From Allotamlana fucoidanivorans (lineage in GTDB: Bacteria > Bacteroidota > Bacteroidia > Flavobacteriales > Flavobacteriaceae): 64,000 bases of DNA. Location: assembly GCF_006265225.1 (NCBI RefSeq), contig NZ_VDCS01000002.1:62001-126000 (forward strand), written 5' to 3'. Position 1 is the first letter of the stretch. The number at the start of each line of letters is the position of its first letter. Under the pieces are notes generated by a model that was not told the origin of the DNA, searched no databases, and saw only the letters and a program-made list of their open reading frames with translations. Position numbers and translations under genes: made by a program. Positions 16,781 to 26,193 of this stretch are shown here, one piece after another.

Positions 16781-17860
16781 ATGAAAAAAGTAACAACTCT
16801 CATTTTTGTATTAATTATCAGTACTTTATCATTGACTGGCCAACAGATAACACATGATAGCATACAGAGCAACAAATCTACTAAAGATAAAAAGGCAGAC
16901 TTTACAGTTATGCCTTATTTAAGTTATAACAGAAATTTAAAGTTCATGTTTGGTGCTATTCCGATGGTGATGTATAAGTTGGATAAAAATGACAGTATTT
17001 CTGCCAAATCTATTTCTGGTTTGTCTGTGGTTTATACCACTAATAAATCTCATATCATTGCTTTTTTTAATAAATGGTATTTTAAAGAAGATAATTGGAG
17101 AGGTACTTTCTTTGCGGTTACAGGTAGCTTTAATTCACAATTCTTTGTTAATGGTTTTCAAATAAGTGACTTTTATGACTTTGCTACAGATGCCACCATT
17201 GTTAGCGCTGGTATTCAACGAAAAATAATAAAAAAGTTGTATGGTGGATTAACCTATACGTACGCCAATTATAAAACCAATTTTGAAGATAATATTCAAC
17301 CATCAACAAATACTATAACCAATGGTATTGAATTGAATTTATTATTAGATACAAGAAACGCCGTTTATTATCCTACGTCAGGAGCTTATACCCAACTTAA
17401 GTTTATTTCATATCCCGAATGGTTTGGCAATGATGTAAAAGCTAATAAGATTTCAGCGGAATATAACACTTATTTCTCCTCAAGAAATAATACCGATGTT
17501 ATAGCTGCTCGGTTTTCTAGTAAAATTGGTTTAGGAAACATTGCTTTTGAACAACAAGAAGTCATTGGCGGAAAAGATATAAGAGGGTATTCTGAAGGCA
17601 AATTTAGAGGTGATGGTATTATAGCCCTACAGGGAGAATACCGTTATAATTTTGATAATAAAATGGGGCTTGTTGCCTTTGCTGGTTTAGCAACCATTTA
17701 TGGTGCTGATAATGCCGATTTTGATTGGAAAGCGTATCCTGGAGGTGGTGTTGGCTACCGCTATGCTGCCTTTAAAAAAGTAAAATTTAATATTGGGTTA
17801 GATGCCGCTTTAGGAAAAGAAGACTGGGGCATCTATTTTAGAATTGGTGAAGCATTTTAA
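16781..17860 (+). CDS. Omp85-superfamily outer-membrane barrel without POTRA domains
   Basis: A 359-residue outer-membrane protein with a signal peptide (MKKVTTLIFVLIISTLSLTGQ). The C-terminal two-thirds are beta-strands of the BamA/TamA barrel. The Omp85 L6 motif is seen as VIGGKDIRGYSEGKFRG, and the last residue is Phe (RIGEAF), as expected for barrel insertion. Only about 50 residues separate the signal from the barrel, so no POTRA domain fits; this shortened form is common in Bacteroidota and probably does not act as the essential BamA. Its substrate or role is unknown. Transcribed alone, divergent from dnaK. Confidence 0.8.
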   Translation: MKKVTTLIFVLIISTLSLTGQQITHDSIQSNKSTKDKKADFTVMPYLSYNRNLKFMFGAIPMVMYKLDKNDSISAKSISGLSVVYTTNKSHIIAFFNKWYFKEDNWRGTFFAVTGSFNSQFFVNGFQISDFYDFATDATIVSAGIQRKIIKKLYGGLTYTYANYKTNFEDNIQPSTNTITNGIELNLLLDTRNAVYYPTSGAYTQLKFISYPEWFGNDVKANKISAEYNTYFSSRNNTDVIAARFSSKIGLGNIAFEQQEVIGGKDIRGYSEGKFRGDGIIALQGEYRYNFDNKMGLVAFAGLATIYGADNADFDWKAYPGGGVGYRYAAFKKVKFNIGLDAALGKEDWGIYFRIGEAF

Positions 17861-17953
17861 CGCATCTATCTTGATTACAGTATGTTAAAAAAAGCACTTA
17901 ACATGCCTCTTTGTTATTTTAAAAACAGGTAGATATTCCGTAAAAAGTTCTTG

Positions 17954-17961
17954 TATATTTG
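17954..17961 (+). promoter_or_regulatory. -7 box TATATTTG for sdaA
   Basis: An exact TAnnTTTG match 26 bp before the ATG at 17987, giving a short leader. No clear -33 TTG is seen. Confidence 0.55.
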
Positions 17962-17986
17962 CTCAACTATAACGTTTGCGTAAATT

Positions 17987-19408
17987 ATGGAATGTATCTC
18001 TATTTTTGACATGCTAAAAATTGGCGTTGGGCCCTCTAGCTCTCATACCTTGGGCCCTTGGCGTGCCGCAGAACGCTGGATTAATGAATTAAAAGAAGCT
18101 AAATCGTTTGATCACGTATCACATATTTCAATAGACCTTTATGGATCTTTATCTCTAACAGGTAAAGGTCATGCTACAGATTTGGCTATCATGCTAGGTT
18201 TAAGTGGGGCAAACCCAGAAACTATTCCTACAGATACAATTAATACCATTATCACCTCTATAAAAGAGAAAAAAGCACTCCGTTTTAATAACGAGAAGCA
18301 TCTGAAATTCAATCCAGAAACCGATATTGTTTTTAATAAAAATTTTTTACCCTTTCATGCCAACGGTCTTAAATTTACAGCGCTAATAAAAGGTAAAGCA
18401 TACACATCTACATTTTACTCTATTGGTGGTGGGTTTGTTGTAAAAAAAGAACGTAAAAGCAGCAAAAAGAATTTTGAAATAAAATGTGGATTCCCCTATC
18501 CTATTGAAAAAGGTACTGATTTACTGCAGTATTGTAAAACATTACAAAGTCCTGTGTCTAAAATAGTGTTGGAGAATGAAAAATCTATTAGATCTGAAGA
18601 AAATATTAACGCGGAAATTCAACGTATTTGGGATGCCATGTTAGAATGTATGTATCTGGGATGCCATACCGAGGGTATTTTACCAGGGGGCTTAAATGTA
18701 AAACGCAGAGCTTTTGATATTCATAAAAATCTTATCGGTAAAAAATTATATAATACACCTGTAGAATGGATTTATAGCATAAGAGATACTGAGGTTAAAT
18801 TCAGGCAAATTTTAAAATGGGTAAGTTGTTTTGCGCTTGCCGTAAATGAGGTAAATGCTTCATTAGGTCGTGTTGTTACTGCGCCAACTAACGGAAGTGC
18901 TGGTGTTATTCCTGCAGTACTCATGTATTATTTGGTTATTGAAAATCATGATGGAAATTTTGAAGATATTAAACGGTTTTTGCTTGTAGCGGGTGAAATT
19001 GGCAGTATTTTTAAAAAAGGAGCCACTATAAGCGCTGCCATGGGAGGCTGCCAAGCAGAAATTGGCGTATCATCTGCCATGGCTGCAGGTGGTTTATGTG
19101 AATTACTTGGTGGAACACCAGAACAGGTACTCATGGCATCTGAAATTGCTATGGAACATCATTTAGGATTAACTTGTGACCCCATTGGAGGACTCGTACA
19201 AATACCTTGTATAGAACGCAATGCCATGGGTGCCATAAAAGCTATTAATGCTGCTGAATTGGCATTAGATAGTGCACCTGAAAATGCCAAAGTTCCTTTA
19301 GATAAAGTCGTTGCAACCATGTGGGAAACAGCAAAAGACATGCATACTAAATATAAAGAAACAAGTGAAGGCGGATTAGCAATTAGCGTCAACTTGACTG
19401 ATTGCTAA
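17987..19408 (+). CDS. sdaA: L-serine ammonia-lyase, iron-sulfur type
   Basis: A single-chain L-serine dehydratase of 473 residues that converts serine to pyruvate and ammonia using a 4Fe-4S cluster. The N-terminal beta domain has the substrate loop [11 protein letters not shown]. The C-terminal alpha domain has [13 protein letters not shown] and three conserved cysteines in [16 protein letters not shown] and [10 protein letters not shown], which hold the cluster. Length equals the fused alpha-beta form. It has its own promoter box and is convergent with the DUF2461 gene 8 bp away. Confidence 0.95.
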   Translation: MECISIFDMLKIGVGPSSSHTLGPWRAAERWINELKEAKSFDHVSHISIDLYGSLSLTGKGHATDLAIMLGLSGANPETIPTDTINTIITSIKEKKALRFNNEKHLKFNPETDIVFNKNFLPFHANGLKFTALIKGKAYTSTFYSIGGGFVVKKERKSSKKNFEIKCGFPYPIEKGTDLLQYCKTLQSPVSKIVLENEKSIRSEENINAEIQRIWDAMLECMYLGCHTEGILPGGLNVKRRAFDIHKNLIGKKLYNTPVEWIYSIRDTEVKFRQILKWVSCFALAVNEVNASLGRVVTAPTNGSAGVIPAVLMYYLVIENHDGNFEDIKRFLLVAGEIGSIFKKGATISAAMGGCQAEIGVSSAMAAGGLCELLGGTPEQVLMASEIAMEHHLGLTCDPIGGLVQIPCIERNAMGAIKAINAAELALDSAPENAKVPLDKVVATMWETAKDMHTKYKETSEGGLAISVNLTDC

Positions 19409-19416
19409 GAATCTTG

Positions 19417-20100
19417 CTAATCTATAAGCGAAACACCATTTAAATCGGTAGTAAGAACATCACTCATATAATCAAAAAACGGCCGAACCGCTTGAAATGC
19501 TACATCAACTTCGCTTAGAAAATTGGTATTTAATACGTCATTGTCTGAGAATTTTTTTATAAAAATGTACTGTTTCTTTTTTATTAAGTCAATGGCCTGA
19601 TGCTCTTTACTAAATCCTTTAGGTGCCGTTTTAACTTCATCACCAACAAAAGCATTTCCCCAAACCGAATTAAATGTCTTATTTGCTAAAATGGTTCTTA
19701 TTTCTGAATCATCCATTTCAAATTCTTTTCTAATGCGGTATAAATCTTCTTTAACAGGTTCCCAAAACCCTGTTGCTATAAAACTTTCATTATTGGGTTG
19801 AATATGCAAGTAATACCCACCTCTTAATTTGGGTTTGGTTCTGTGAAAAGAACCGCCAAAATGCGTTTTATAAGGTAGTTTGTTTTTTGAAAAACGTACA
19901 TCTCTATAAATTCTAAATAGCTTTAGTTTGTCAATATCATCATGTTTATTCAAATTTTCAAACACCTGATTGTAAACTAATTTTATTTCCTTTTCAATGG
20001 TTTTAAATTCTGATTTATTATCATTAAACCAATCCCTATTATTGTTCTTTTCCAATCGTTTTAAAAAGGAAAACACCAATTTTGGTACTTGCATATCCAT
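19417..20100 (-). CDS. DUF2461 domain protein
   Basis: A 227-residue cytoplasmic protein. DUF2461 features are FLKRLEKNNNRDWFNDNKSEF near the start, RIYRDVRFSKNKLPYKTHFGG (about 65-85) and a GGYYLHIQPNNESFIATGFWEP core. The family is widespread and of unknown biochemical function. It is monocistronic and convergent with sdaA. Confidence 0.85.
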   Translation of the reverse strand: MDMQVPKLVFSFLKRLEKNNNRDWFNDNKSEFKTIEKEIKLVYNQVFENLNKHDDIDKLKLFRIYRDVRFSKNKLPYKTHFGGSFHRTKPKLRGGYYLHIQPNNESFIATGFWEPVKEDLYRIRKEFEMDDSEIRTILANKTFNSVWGNAFVGDEVKTAPKGFSKEHQAIDLIKKKQYIFIKKFSDNDVLNTNFLSEVDVAFQAVRPFFDYMSDVLTTDLNGVSLID

Positions 20101-20134
20101 AATGTTTTATGTTATTTTGATGTTCTAAAATACG

Positions 20135-20161
20135 AAAAGTCCCGAATGAATCGGGACTTTT
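20135..20161. terminator. Intrinsic terminator
   Basis: Perfect stem AAAAGTCCCGA (20135-20145) / TCGGGACTTTT (20151-20161) with a 5-nt loop. It lies downstream of the minus-strand gene at 20187. Confidence 0.85.
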
Positions 20162-20186
20162 ATTATTATCTTAACACGACTAATAA

Positions 20187-20747
20187 TTATAGATCTGGAT
20201 TTCTTTTTTTATACACCTTAGTTTTTATGCTTTGCGATTTTTCATCATAATATTCAATAACAAAGTTTCCAGCAGTGTCAAAATAGCCAATTCCATTGTG
20301 CATTTTTCCTCGTACAATATAGTTTCCTTTAGCTTGAGAACTCCAGGCTTTACCAACTTTTACAAACCGGTTATTGTCATTATCAAAAGCAATGTCAAAG
20401 CCATTATTATTTGGTATAAACTTATAGTTATCATCACCTTTTACAAAATAGGTTGTCTTGGTTAGTACATCAAAAGCTTCATCAGAATCATCATCAATCA
20501 TAATCACTTTTTCTACTTTTTTTGTAGCATCTATACGTTTCTGATTAACTTTGTGTGCATCGCGTTTATCTAATTCAACATTTGCTGTTTCACGGGTAAC
20601 CACTTTTAATTTCTTTTCCTTAGTTTCTTTCCCATCTTTATATTTAATGGTTTTTACCTTAGATTCTTCTTTTATTTCTGTAGGTTCTTCTTGTGCCATT
20701 ACAGTACCACTAATAAGTATGGCTAGCACGAATACAATCTTTTTCAT
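20187..20747 (-). CDS. Secreted protein of unknown function
   Basis: A 186-residue exported protein with a signal peptide cut after MKKIVFVLAILISGTVMAQ. The mature N-terminus is very rich in Lys and Glu (about 20-85), probably helical or disordered. The C-terminal half (about 90-186) has short strands with Asn/Asp-rich turns and the segment YIVRGKMHNGIGYFDTAGNFVIEYYDEKSQ. I do not recognise a family. It stands at the downstream end of a run of small envelope genes with MscS and Dps and has its own terminator. Confidence 0.65.
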   Translation of the reverse strand: MKKIVFVLAILISGTVMAQEEPTEIKEESKVKTIKYKDGKETKEKKLKVVTRETANVELDKRDAHKVNQKRIDATKKVEKVIMIDDDSDEAFDVLTKTTYFVKGDDNYKFIPNNNGFDIAFDNDNNRFVKVGKAWSSQAKGNYIVRGKMHNGIGYFDTAGNFVIEYYDEKSQSIKTKVYKKRNPDL

Positions 20748-20796
20748 TCTACTAATTTTAATGGTTTATAATTTATATTTATGTAAATAGTTATAA

Positions 20797-21030
20797 CTAT
20801 TTATCTTGTTTGCTTTCTTCTTTGACTTCGTTGATTTCATCTTGAACATCTTCAAGTGCATCTTCTACATCATCAGAAAGTTCTTCTGAATTTTCTTTAA
20901 TATCGGCCTTCGCTTCGTTTATAGCGTTTTCAATTTTCTCATCAGCCGATTTCTCTTTTTTATCACCACAACTTGTAAATGCAAGTGTAATGGTAAACAG
21001 TATCAGTACTATGGCTATGATTTTTTTCAT
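20797..21030 (-). CDS. Small acidic lipoprotein
   Basis: A 77-residue lipoprotein: MKKIIAIVLILFTITLAFTSC gives a lipobox Cys21. The mature part is a single charged helix rich in Glu, Asp and Lys (DEKIENAINEAKADIKENSEELSDDVEDALEDV) with a heptad-like spacing. It resembles Lpp/YtxH-type small envelope lipoproteins of Bacteroidota, with no known function. It is a paralogue of the even smaller gene at 21083. Confidence 0.7.
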   Translation of the reverse strand: MKKIIAIVLILFTITLAFTSCGDKKEKSADEKIENAINEAKADIKENSEELSDDVEDALEDVQDEINEVKEESKQDK

Positions 21031-21082
21031 AACGTTTCGTTTTAGGTTATTATTAAATTTTACAGGTTGCTAGGTTGCTTTC

Positions 21083-21244
21083 CTATATTTCGTCTTCAAT
21101 TTCATCGGCAGCATCTTCAACGGCATCACCTACTTCTTCTGCGGCTTCCTCAATATGATCTTCTGCTTTTTTTTCTTCTCTACAACCAGTAAATATGGTT
21201 GATAATGAGAATAACAATATAATGGCTAATACTAATTTTTTCAT
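21083..21244 (-). CDS. Tiny acidic lipoprotein (53 aa)
   Basis: A 53-codon frame starting at the ATG complement at 21242-21244. MKKLVLAIILLFSLSTIFTGC is a clear lipoprotein signal with Cys21. The mature peptide is about 33 residues and very acidic (EEAAEEVGDAVEDAADEIEDE). It is the same type as the neighbouring 77-residue lipoprotein and probably arose by duplication. It is easily missed by gene callers because of its length. Function unknown. Confidence 0.65.
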   Translation of the reverse strand: MKKLVLAIILLFSLSTIFTGCREEKKAEDHIEEAAEEVGDAVEDAADEIEDEI

Positions 21245-21290
21245 GATTATAGTTTTTTTGGTTAATATTTATTTATAATTATAACTTAAT

Positions 21291-21452
21291 TTATTTGCTT
21301 ATTGCGCTTTTAATTAAGGATAGTACAAAGAGTACAAGAAAAATAAAGAAGCATATTTTAGCAATACCTGCAGATGCTCCTGCTATTCCACCAAACCCTA
21401 ATACTCCAGCGATTAAGGCAATTATTACAAATGTGATTGTCCAACGTAACAT
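21291..21452 (-). CDS. DUF1328 small membrane protein (53 aa)
   Basis: A 53-residue inner-membrane protein beginning [20 protein letters not shown]. It has two hydrophobic helices (about 4-22 and 33-49) separated by a Gly/Ala segment, [12 protein letters not shown], the hallmark of the DUF1328/YtjA family. Members are often found with stress-response genes, but their function is not established. Placed between a tiny lipoprotein gene and mscS in the same direction. Confidence 0.85.
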   Translation of the reverse strand: MLRWTITFVIIALIAGVLGFGGIAGASAGIAKICFFIFLVLFVLSLIKSAISK

Positions 21453-21508
21453 AATTTTAAATTTTAAACATTGACTAAATAATAATTTACATGAGTTGTA
21501 AATCTACT

Positions 21509-22411
21509 CTAGTTATTAGAGAATTGCTTTTTTAAAGCGGTGTCATCAAATGATAGTTTATTATCAAATTGAAGTGTTCTGATAGGAAATGGGATACTAA
21601 TTCCTTTTTCGTTGTAAGCTTTTTTAATTTCAATTATAGCTTTAGTTTTTGCTTTAAGCTTTTCTAACATGCTTTCGGCGTCAATCCAAAATCTGCATAG
21701 GTAATTAATTGAGCTATCTCCAAATTCGGTATAATAGAATTCTACAGCTTCAGGTCCATTCACCTGTTCAAAGGTATTAGCTATAGTTGCCTTTGTTAAT
21801 TTTTCAACCTCCTCTAAATCGGATTCATAAGCCACTCCACATTCTAAAGCCACACGCATTTTTGTGGTTAAAGAATAATTTTTTAAAGGGTTTTCAAGAA
21901 TCAATTTATTGGGTAAAACAACAATATTATTATCGGCTTCTTTAATAACAAATTCTTTTAGGTTTATATCAATAACTTCACCAGCATAACCATTGGTCTC
22001 CACCCAATTACCTATTTGAATCTTTTTTCTAAAAGATAAGGCGATACCTGCCACCGTATTACTAAGTGTGTTTTGTAAAGCCAAACCTATAGCTAAACCT
22101 GCTACACCTGCAGTAGCTAATAGTGAGGTTAAGGTTTTACTCAAATTTAAAATACCTAAAGCAATGTATAAACCAATAAGTACCAAAACAATGGCCGATA
22201 TTTTTGAAATCATTTGAGAAACCGATTCCTGTTGAACCTGCCTAGAAACCAATTTATAGGTTAGCGTGTTAACATACTTGGCTATAAAATAAGCCATAAA
22301 CAATACCAAGAATGCTAAGGCAAAGTTTGGTAAATATTCAATAAAAGTGTTTAACCACGATTCTAGTTTTGAAATTATTGTGTTGATTATTTCTGAAATA
22401 GATAGTTCCAT
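21509..22411 (-). CDS. MscS-family mechanosensitive channel
   Basis: A 300-residue small-conductance channel. Three membrane helices lie in about residues 22-115. The pore helix TM3 holds the Gly/Ala pattern TAGVAGLAIGLALQNTLSNTVAGIAL. The cytoplasmic beta domain follows (IQIGNWVETNGYAGEVIDINLKEF), then the alpha-beta C-terminal domain. It opens on membrane tension during hypo-osmotic shock. Length is that of simple MscS. It lies 49 bp after dps, with a hairpin between them, so it may be co-transcribed. Confidence 0.9.
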   Translation of the reverse strand: MELSISEIINTIISKLESWLNTFIEYLPNFALAFLVLFMAYFIAKYVNTLTYKLVSRQVQQESVSQMISKISAIVLVLIGLYIALGILNLSKTLTSLLATAGVAGLAIGLALQNTLSNTVAGIALSFRKKIQIGNWVETNGYAGEVIDINLKEFVIKEADNNIVVLPNKLILENPLKNYSLTTKMRVALECGVAYESDLEEVEKLTKATIANTFEQVNGPEAVEFYYTEFGDSSINYLCRFWIDAESMLEKLKAKTKAIIEIKKAYNEKGISIPFPIRTLQFDNKLSFDDTALKKQFSNN

Positions 22412-22429
22412 TTTGTTAAAGTTTTAAGA

Positions 22430-22460
22430 TTAATAATTCATTTTGAAAAATGATTATTAA
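22430..22460. other. AT-rich hairpin between dps and mscS
   Basis: TTAATAAT-T-CATTTT (22430-22444) pairs with AAAATG-ATTATTAA (22447-22460), a 14-bp stem with one bulged base. No clear U-run follows on the minus strand, so it could be an RNA processing or attenuation element rather than a full terminator. Confidence 0.45.
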
Positions 22461-22967
22461 CTAGCCAGCTTCAACAACACGTTTTTTAAAGGAACCTGAA
22501 GATGTTTTACTCCATGCATGAAGCATCCAACTCGATTTTTCTAGTTGCCTGATGTAGGCTCCAATTAAATCCATGGTACCTTCATCTGATACTTTTTCAG
22601 CCTTTTCAATGACGTTTGACATTTGAGATAACAGTATTTTATGGTCGTTTAAAGTATCTTCAACCATATCTTGATCTGTCTTAATAGGCTTGTTTTCATT
22701 AATATGAGCCGTTTTTAAATAATCTTCAAGTTTACTCATTGGGTGGTAGCGTAAGGTTAAAATGCGTTCTGCTATTTCATCAATTTTTATCTTAGCATCA
22801 TTATATAATGCTTCAAATTTTTCGTGTAAATCGAAGAAATTTTCACCAATAATATTCCAATGATTACTTCTCAACTTTTGGTAGTACACGTGGTAATCTG
22901 CTAGAAGCGTATTCAATTCCATGACCACGGGTAGCAATTCCTCTTCATTCATTTTTAAATAACTCAT
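22461..22967 (-). CDS. dps: Dps family ferritin-like protein
   Basis: A 168-residue four-helix protein of the Dps/starvation family, which stores iron and protects DNA from peroxide as a dodecamer. The inter-subunit ferroxidase ligands are seen: His36 in SNHWN, His48 in FFDLHEKFE, and Asp63 and Glu67 in KIDEIAERIL. The N-terminus is short, without a Lys-rich DNA-binding tail. A TTGACA box with a 17-bp-spaced TAGTTTG lies upstream (22999-23027). It heads a leftward group of stress-type genes (mscS, DUF1328, small lipoproteins). Confidence 0.92.
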   Translation of the reverse strand: MSYLKMNEEELLPVVMELNTLLADYHVYYQKLRSNHWNIIGENFFDLHEKFEALYNDAKIKIDEIAERILTLRYHPMSKLEDYLKTAHINENKPIKTDQDMVEDTLNDHKILLSQMSNVIEKAEKVSDEGTMDLIGAYIRQLEKSSWMLHAWSKTSSGSFKKRVVEAG

Positions 22968-22998
22968 AGTTGTTCTGGTTTTTTTTGATTACTCCATT

Positions 22999-23027
22999 CA
23001 AACTAGGGCATAAACACAAAATGTCAA
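22999..23027 (-). promoter_or_regulatory. Promoter of dps
   Basis: On the minus strand TTGACA (23027-23022) is followed after about 16 bp by TAGTTTG (23005-22999), close to the Bacteroidota TTG / TAnnTTTG arrangement, 32 bp before the start codon. Confidence 0.5.
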
Positions 23028-23132
23028 GGTCTTTAACAGGGTTTAACGTTAAGCTAATAGCATTAACATAATTTTATGTTAATAAAAAGGTGGTTTGTTA
23101 AATATATTATGAAACTTTTTAGGTGTATTTAC

Positions 23133-23912
23133 TTATAAAATAAAGTCTATTTTGTTTAAAATCAACCCCGAAGCTGGTGCAATATAATTCATTTTTATAT
23201 TGCTATTAGGTAATAAACTGGCTTTGATATCTTCTAACGTTAGGTTGCCTTTGCCTAAATCTATTAGGGTTCCCATCATGAGTCTGATTTGATTTCGCAT
23301 AAACCCTTTACCTCTTACCCTTAGGATGTAAGACTTTTTTGGAAAATAATTGGCGGTATATATGGTGTTTTCAATCAGTTGGCAAGTAAGAATATTACGG
23401 GTATAATTACCATTTCCAGTAGGCTTGTAGCAATATGATTTTATAAAATGTTCACCTTCAAACAACTTGGCACCTTCTTTCATGAGATCAATATCTAAAT
23501 CATCTAAAATAGTAGTCATAATAGGTGCGCAAAACGGATGGCATTTCTCACCATAAGTAAATAGGTAGAGGTATTCTTTTATTTTTGAATTGTTAATGAT
23601 GTTAAATTTAGCATCCACTTCTTTGATGCTTTTGGCTCTAATATCTTGGGGCAAATTGTAATTGAATAGTTGTAAAAAAGCATCCAAATCATCAATAGGC
23701 TCTTGAAGAAACAATTCAAAAGCGGCATCTTCAGCTGACACCATGGCATCGGTTCTTCCAGAGCTTAAACTTTTAAAAGGTCTTCCTTCTAAAATAAAGT
23801 TTAGTGTTCTGTCAACCATAAGATGCAAGGTTTTCACATCGGGCTGTTTTTGCCAACCATGAAACCGATAGCCCAAATACTGAATATGTATAACGTAGAA
23901 GAATTTTTTCAT
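23133..23912 (-). CDS. truA: TruA-type tRNA pseudouridine synthase
   Basis: A 259-residue pseudouridine synthase. The start at 23912 gives MKKFFYVIHIQYLGYRFHGWQKQ, the usual N-terminal strand; ten extra codons upstream are not family-like. The catalytic Asp55 lies in SGRTDAMVSA. Most TruA proteins read GRTDAGVHA here; Asp is kept but the neighbours differ. RVRGKGFMRNQIRLMMGTL, a conserved C-terminal motif, is present. Expected to modify U38-U40 in the tRNA anticodon arm; the altered loop may mean a divergent TruA-like enzyme with another target. Confidence 0.85.
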   Translation of the reverse strand: MKKFFYVIHIQYLGYRFHGWQKQPDVKTLHLMVDRTLNFILEGRPFKSLSSGRTDAMVSAEDAAFELFLQEPIDDLDAFLQLFNYNLPQDIRAKSIKEVDAKFNIINNSKIKEYLYLFTYGEKCHPFCAPIMTTILDDLDIDLMKEGAKLFEGEHFIKSYCYKPTGNGNYTRNILTCQLIENTIYTANYFPKKSYILRVRGKGFMRNQIRLMMGTLIDLGKGNLTLEDIKASLLPNSNIKMNYIAPASGLILNKIDFIL

Positions 23913-24019
23913 TACCCAATGACTAGCTGAAGTGGCCAACAATAACTTGTAAAAATTTATGTATCACGTGTTACAACACACCTGATAGCATTTAAATATA
24001 TATTTTGTCTTGATATATT

Positions 24020-24613
24020 TTATTTATGCCTTCCTTTTAGTTCTGCTTCAATATCTTTTAAGGTAAAACCTTTGGCTTGTAATAGCATGAGGTAATGGAA
24101 TAATAAATCGGCAGATTCATATAAGAATAATTCATCGTTACTATCCATGGCTTCTATTACCGTTTCAACAGCCTCCTCTCCTACTTTTTGCGCTACTTTA
24201 TTGATGCCTTTTGAAAACAAACTAGCTACATACGATTTAGCTGTATCTTTATTAGCTACTCGTTCTGAAATCACATGTTCAAGAGTTGAAAAGAATCCGT
24301 AATTCGATTCATTTTTTTCCTTCCAGCAGGTATCTGTTCCCGTATGACAGGTTGGCCCTGTAGGATTTACTTGAATTAAAAGAGAGTCATTATCGCAGTC
24401 GTTTTTTATATCAACCAAATTTAAAAAATTACCACTTTCTTCTCCTTTGGTCCATAAACGCTGTTTGCTTCTGCTAAAAAAAGTGACTTTTTTTGTTTCT
24501 AAAGTTTTTTGATAGGCGGCTTCATTCATGTAACCTAACATCAATACATTTTTTGTTACCGCATCTTGAATAATAGCGGGTACTAATCCGTTTTGATCGT
24601 ATTTTATTGTCAT
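24020..24613 (-). CDS. hisIE: HisIE, bifunctional PR-AMP cyclohydrolase / PR-ATP pyrophosphohydrolase
   Basis: A 197-residue fusion. The N-terminal HisI half (about 1-110) has the zinc and magnesium residues in DCDNDSLLIQV and GPTCHTGTDTCW. The C-terminal HisE half (about 115-197) is the all-alpha MazG-like fold with KVGEEAVETVIEAM and the ESADLLFHYLMLL helix. It catalyses steps 2 and 3 of histidine synthesis. It is the last gene of the leftward his operon. Confidence 0.96.
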   Translation of the reverse strand: MTIKYDQNGLVPAIIQDAVTKNVLMLGYMNEAAYQKTLETKKVTFFSRSKQRLWTKGEESGNFLNLVDIKNDCDNDSLLIQVNPTGPTCHTGTDTCWKEKNESNYGFFSTLEHVISERVANKDTAKSYVASLFSKGINKVAQKVGEEAVETVIEAMDSNDELFLYESADLLFHYLMLLQAKGFTLKDIEAELKGRHK

Positions 24614-24655
24614 TACTTTATGTTTTTAAGTCTGAATCATATTCTTGTTTACTAA

Positions 24656-25411
24656 CTAAAATCGTACTTCTATATGATTCGCCTTTAGTTCTTTTTTTAA
24701 ATATGGAATAGGGATTTCACCAAAATGAAATACACTTGCTGCTAACGCAGCATCCGATTTTCCTTCTTTAAATGTATCGATAAAATGCTGCACATTTCCT
24801 GCTCCCCCAGACGCGATAATTGGAATATTTAATTCCTCAGATAATTTTGCAAGGGCTACATTGGCAAACCCATTTTTAGTCCCATCATGATCCATTGAGG
24901 TGAATAAAATTTCGCCAGCACCACGTTGTTCTACTTCTTTGGCCCATTCAAATAAATCGATATCTGTCGGGATACTTCCGCCTGCCAAATGCACTTTCCA
25001 TTGTCCGTTAATTTGCTTGGCATCAATAGCTACAACCACACACTGACTCCCAAATTTATTAGCCAGTTCGTTAACCAATTCTGGTCTTTTAACTGCTGAA
25101 GAATTAATCGATACCTTATCAGCGCCACATTGTAGTAAAGCATCAACGTGCTCTACAGATGAAATTCCGCCACCAACAGTAAACGGTATATTTACCTGCT
25201 CTGCCACATGCATTACCATTTCTAAAGTAGTTGCACGTCCCTCTAAAGTGGCCGATATGTCTAAAAAAACCAGTTCGTCTGCACCATAATTAGCATATTG
25301 TTTAGCCAGTTCAACAGGATCTCCCGCATCACGTAGATCGACGAAATTTACACCTTTTACAGTGCGACCATCTTTAATATCTAAACAGGGTATAATTCGT
25401 TTTGTTAACAT
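24656..25411 (-). CDS. hisF: HisF, imidazole glycerol phosphate synthase cyclase subunit
   Basis: A 251-residue TIM barrel forming IGP and AICAR from PRFAR with ammonia delivered by HisH. Catalytic Asp11 lies in [13 protein letters not shown] and the second Asp, about 130, in VVVAIDAKQ. Phosphate loops TVGGGI and IIASGGAGN are present. It forms a complex with HisH encoded two genes upstream. Confidence 0.96.
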   Translation of the reverse strand: MLTKRIIPCLDIKDGRTVKGVNFVDLRDAGDPVELAKQYANYGADELVFLDISATLEGRATTLEMVMHVAEQVNIPFTVGGGISSVEHVDALLQCGADKVSINSSAVKRPELVNELANKFGSQCVVVAIDAKQINGQWKVHLAGGSIPTDIDLFEWAKEVEQRGAGEILFTSMDHDGTKNGFANVALAKLSEELNIPIIASGGAGNVQHFIDTFKEGKSDAALAASVFHFGEIPIPYLKKELKANHIEVRF

Positions 25412-25465
25412 TTTTCTGGTTATTGGTTGGTAGTTATTGGTTATTAGGTTTATTTTATTAAATCA

Positions 25466-26191
25466 CTAATAATTAACTATATAATTTTCTAATTGTTTTA
25501 AACTGATTTTATTTTCGTATATCGCTTTACCAATAATAGTGCCTTCACACCCCAGATCTGCTAATTTAGGCAATTCGTCAAACTCTGAAATACCCCCACT
25601 GGCAATTAGTTTAATGTTTGGCAACGCTGCTAACATTTTTTTGTACAAATCGAATGAAGGGCCTTCTAACATCCCATCTTTAGCAATATCGGTGCAAATA
25701 ACGTACGACACGCCTTCCTTCATATAATTATCTACAAATGGAATAAGTTCTTCATCTGATTCTTCTAACCAACCACTAATAGCTATTTTTTCATTATTAG
25801 CATCGGCACCCAAAATAATTTTATCTGCACCAAATTTCGATAACCAATTTTTAAAAACTTCACGGTTCTTAACAGCTATACTGCCTCCGGTAATTTGTTT
25901 CGCACCAGACTCAAAAGCAATTTTTAAATCCTCATCGGTTTTTAAGCCGCCACCAAAATCTATCTTCAAGTTTGTTTTGGTAGCAATTTGTTCCAAAACT
26001 TTATGATTTACAATATGACTGGCCTTTGCACCATCTAAGTCTACCAAATGCAGATACTCAATACCATGATCTTCATATTGTTTTGCGATTTCTAACGGAT
26101 TTTCATTATAAACTTTTTTGGTGTTGTAATCACCTTTAGAAAGGCGTACACATTTTCCGTCTATGATGTCTATGGCTGGTATAATTCTCAT
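25466..26191 (-). CDS. hisA: HisA, ProFAR isomerase
   Basis: A 241-residue TIM barrel. The general base Asp8 lies in [16 protein letters not shown], and the second catalytic Asp is in [16 protein letters not shown]. Phosphate loops are IDFGGGLKT and LIASGGISE. It performs the Amadori rearrangement before HisFH. It starts 2 bp after the hisH stop. The 54-bp gap to hisF holds short GGTTATT-type direct repeats. Confidence 0.95.
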   Translation of the reverse strand: MRIIPAIDIIDGKCVRLSKGDYNTKKVYNENPLEIAKQYEDHGIEYLHLVDLDGAKASHIVNHKVLEQIATKTNLKIDFGGGLKTDEDLKIAFESGAKQITGGSIAVKNREVFKNWLSKFGADKIILGADANNEKIAISGWLEESDEELIPFVDNYMKEGVSYVICTDIAKDGMLEGPSFDLYKKMLAALPNIKLIASGGISEFDELPKLADLGCEGTIIGKAIYENKISLKQLENYIVNY

Positions 26192-26193
26192 TC

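Noticed and set aside
16781-17860. Truncated bamA
   Set aside because: The lack of POTRA domains first looked like a deletion, but there is an intact signal peptide and short forms are common in the phylum, so it is called a complete gene.
17882-17904. Hairpin ATGTTAA / TTAACAT after the Omp85 gene
   Set aside because: The arms are only 7 bp, AT-rich and lack a T-run, so I do not call it a terminator.
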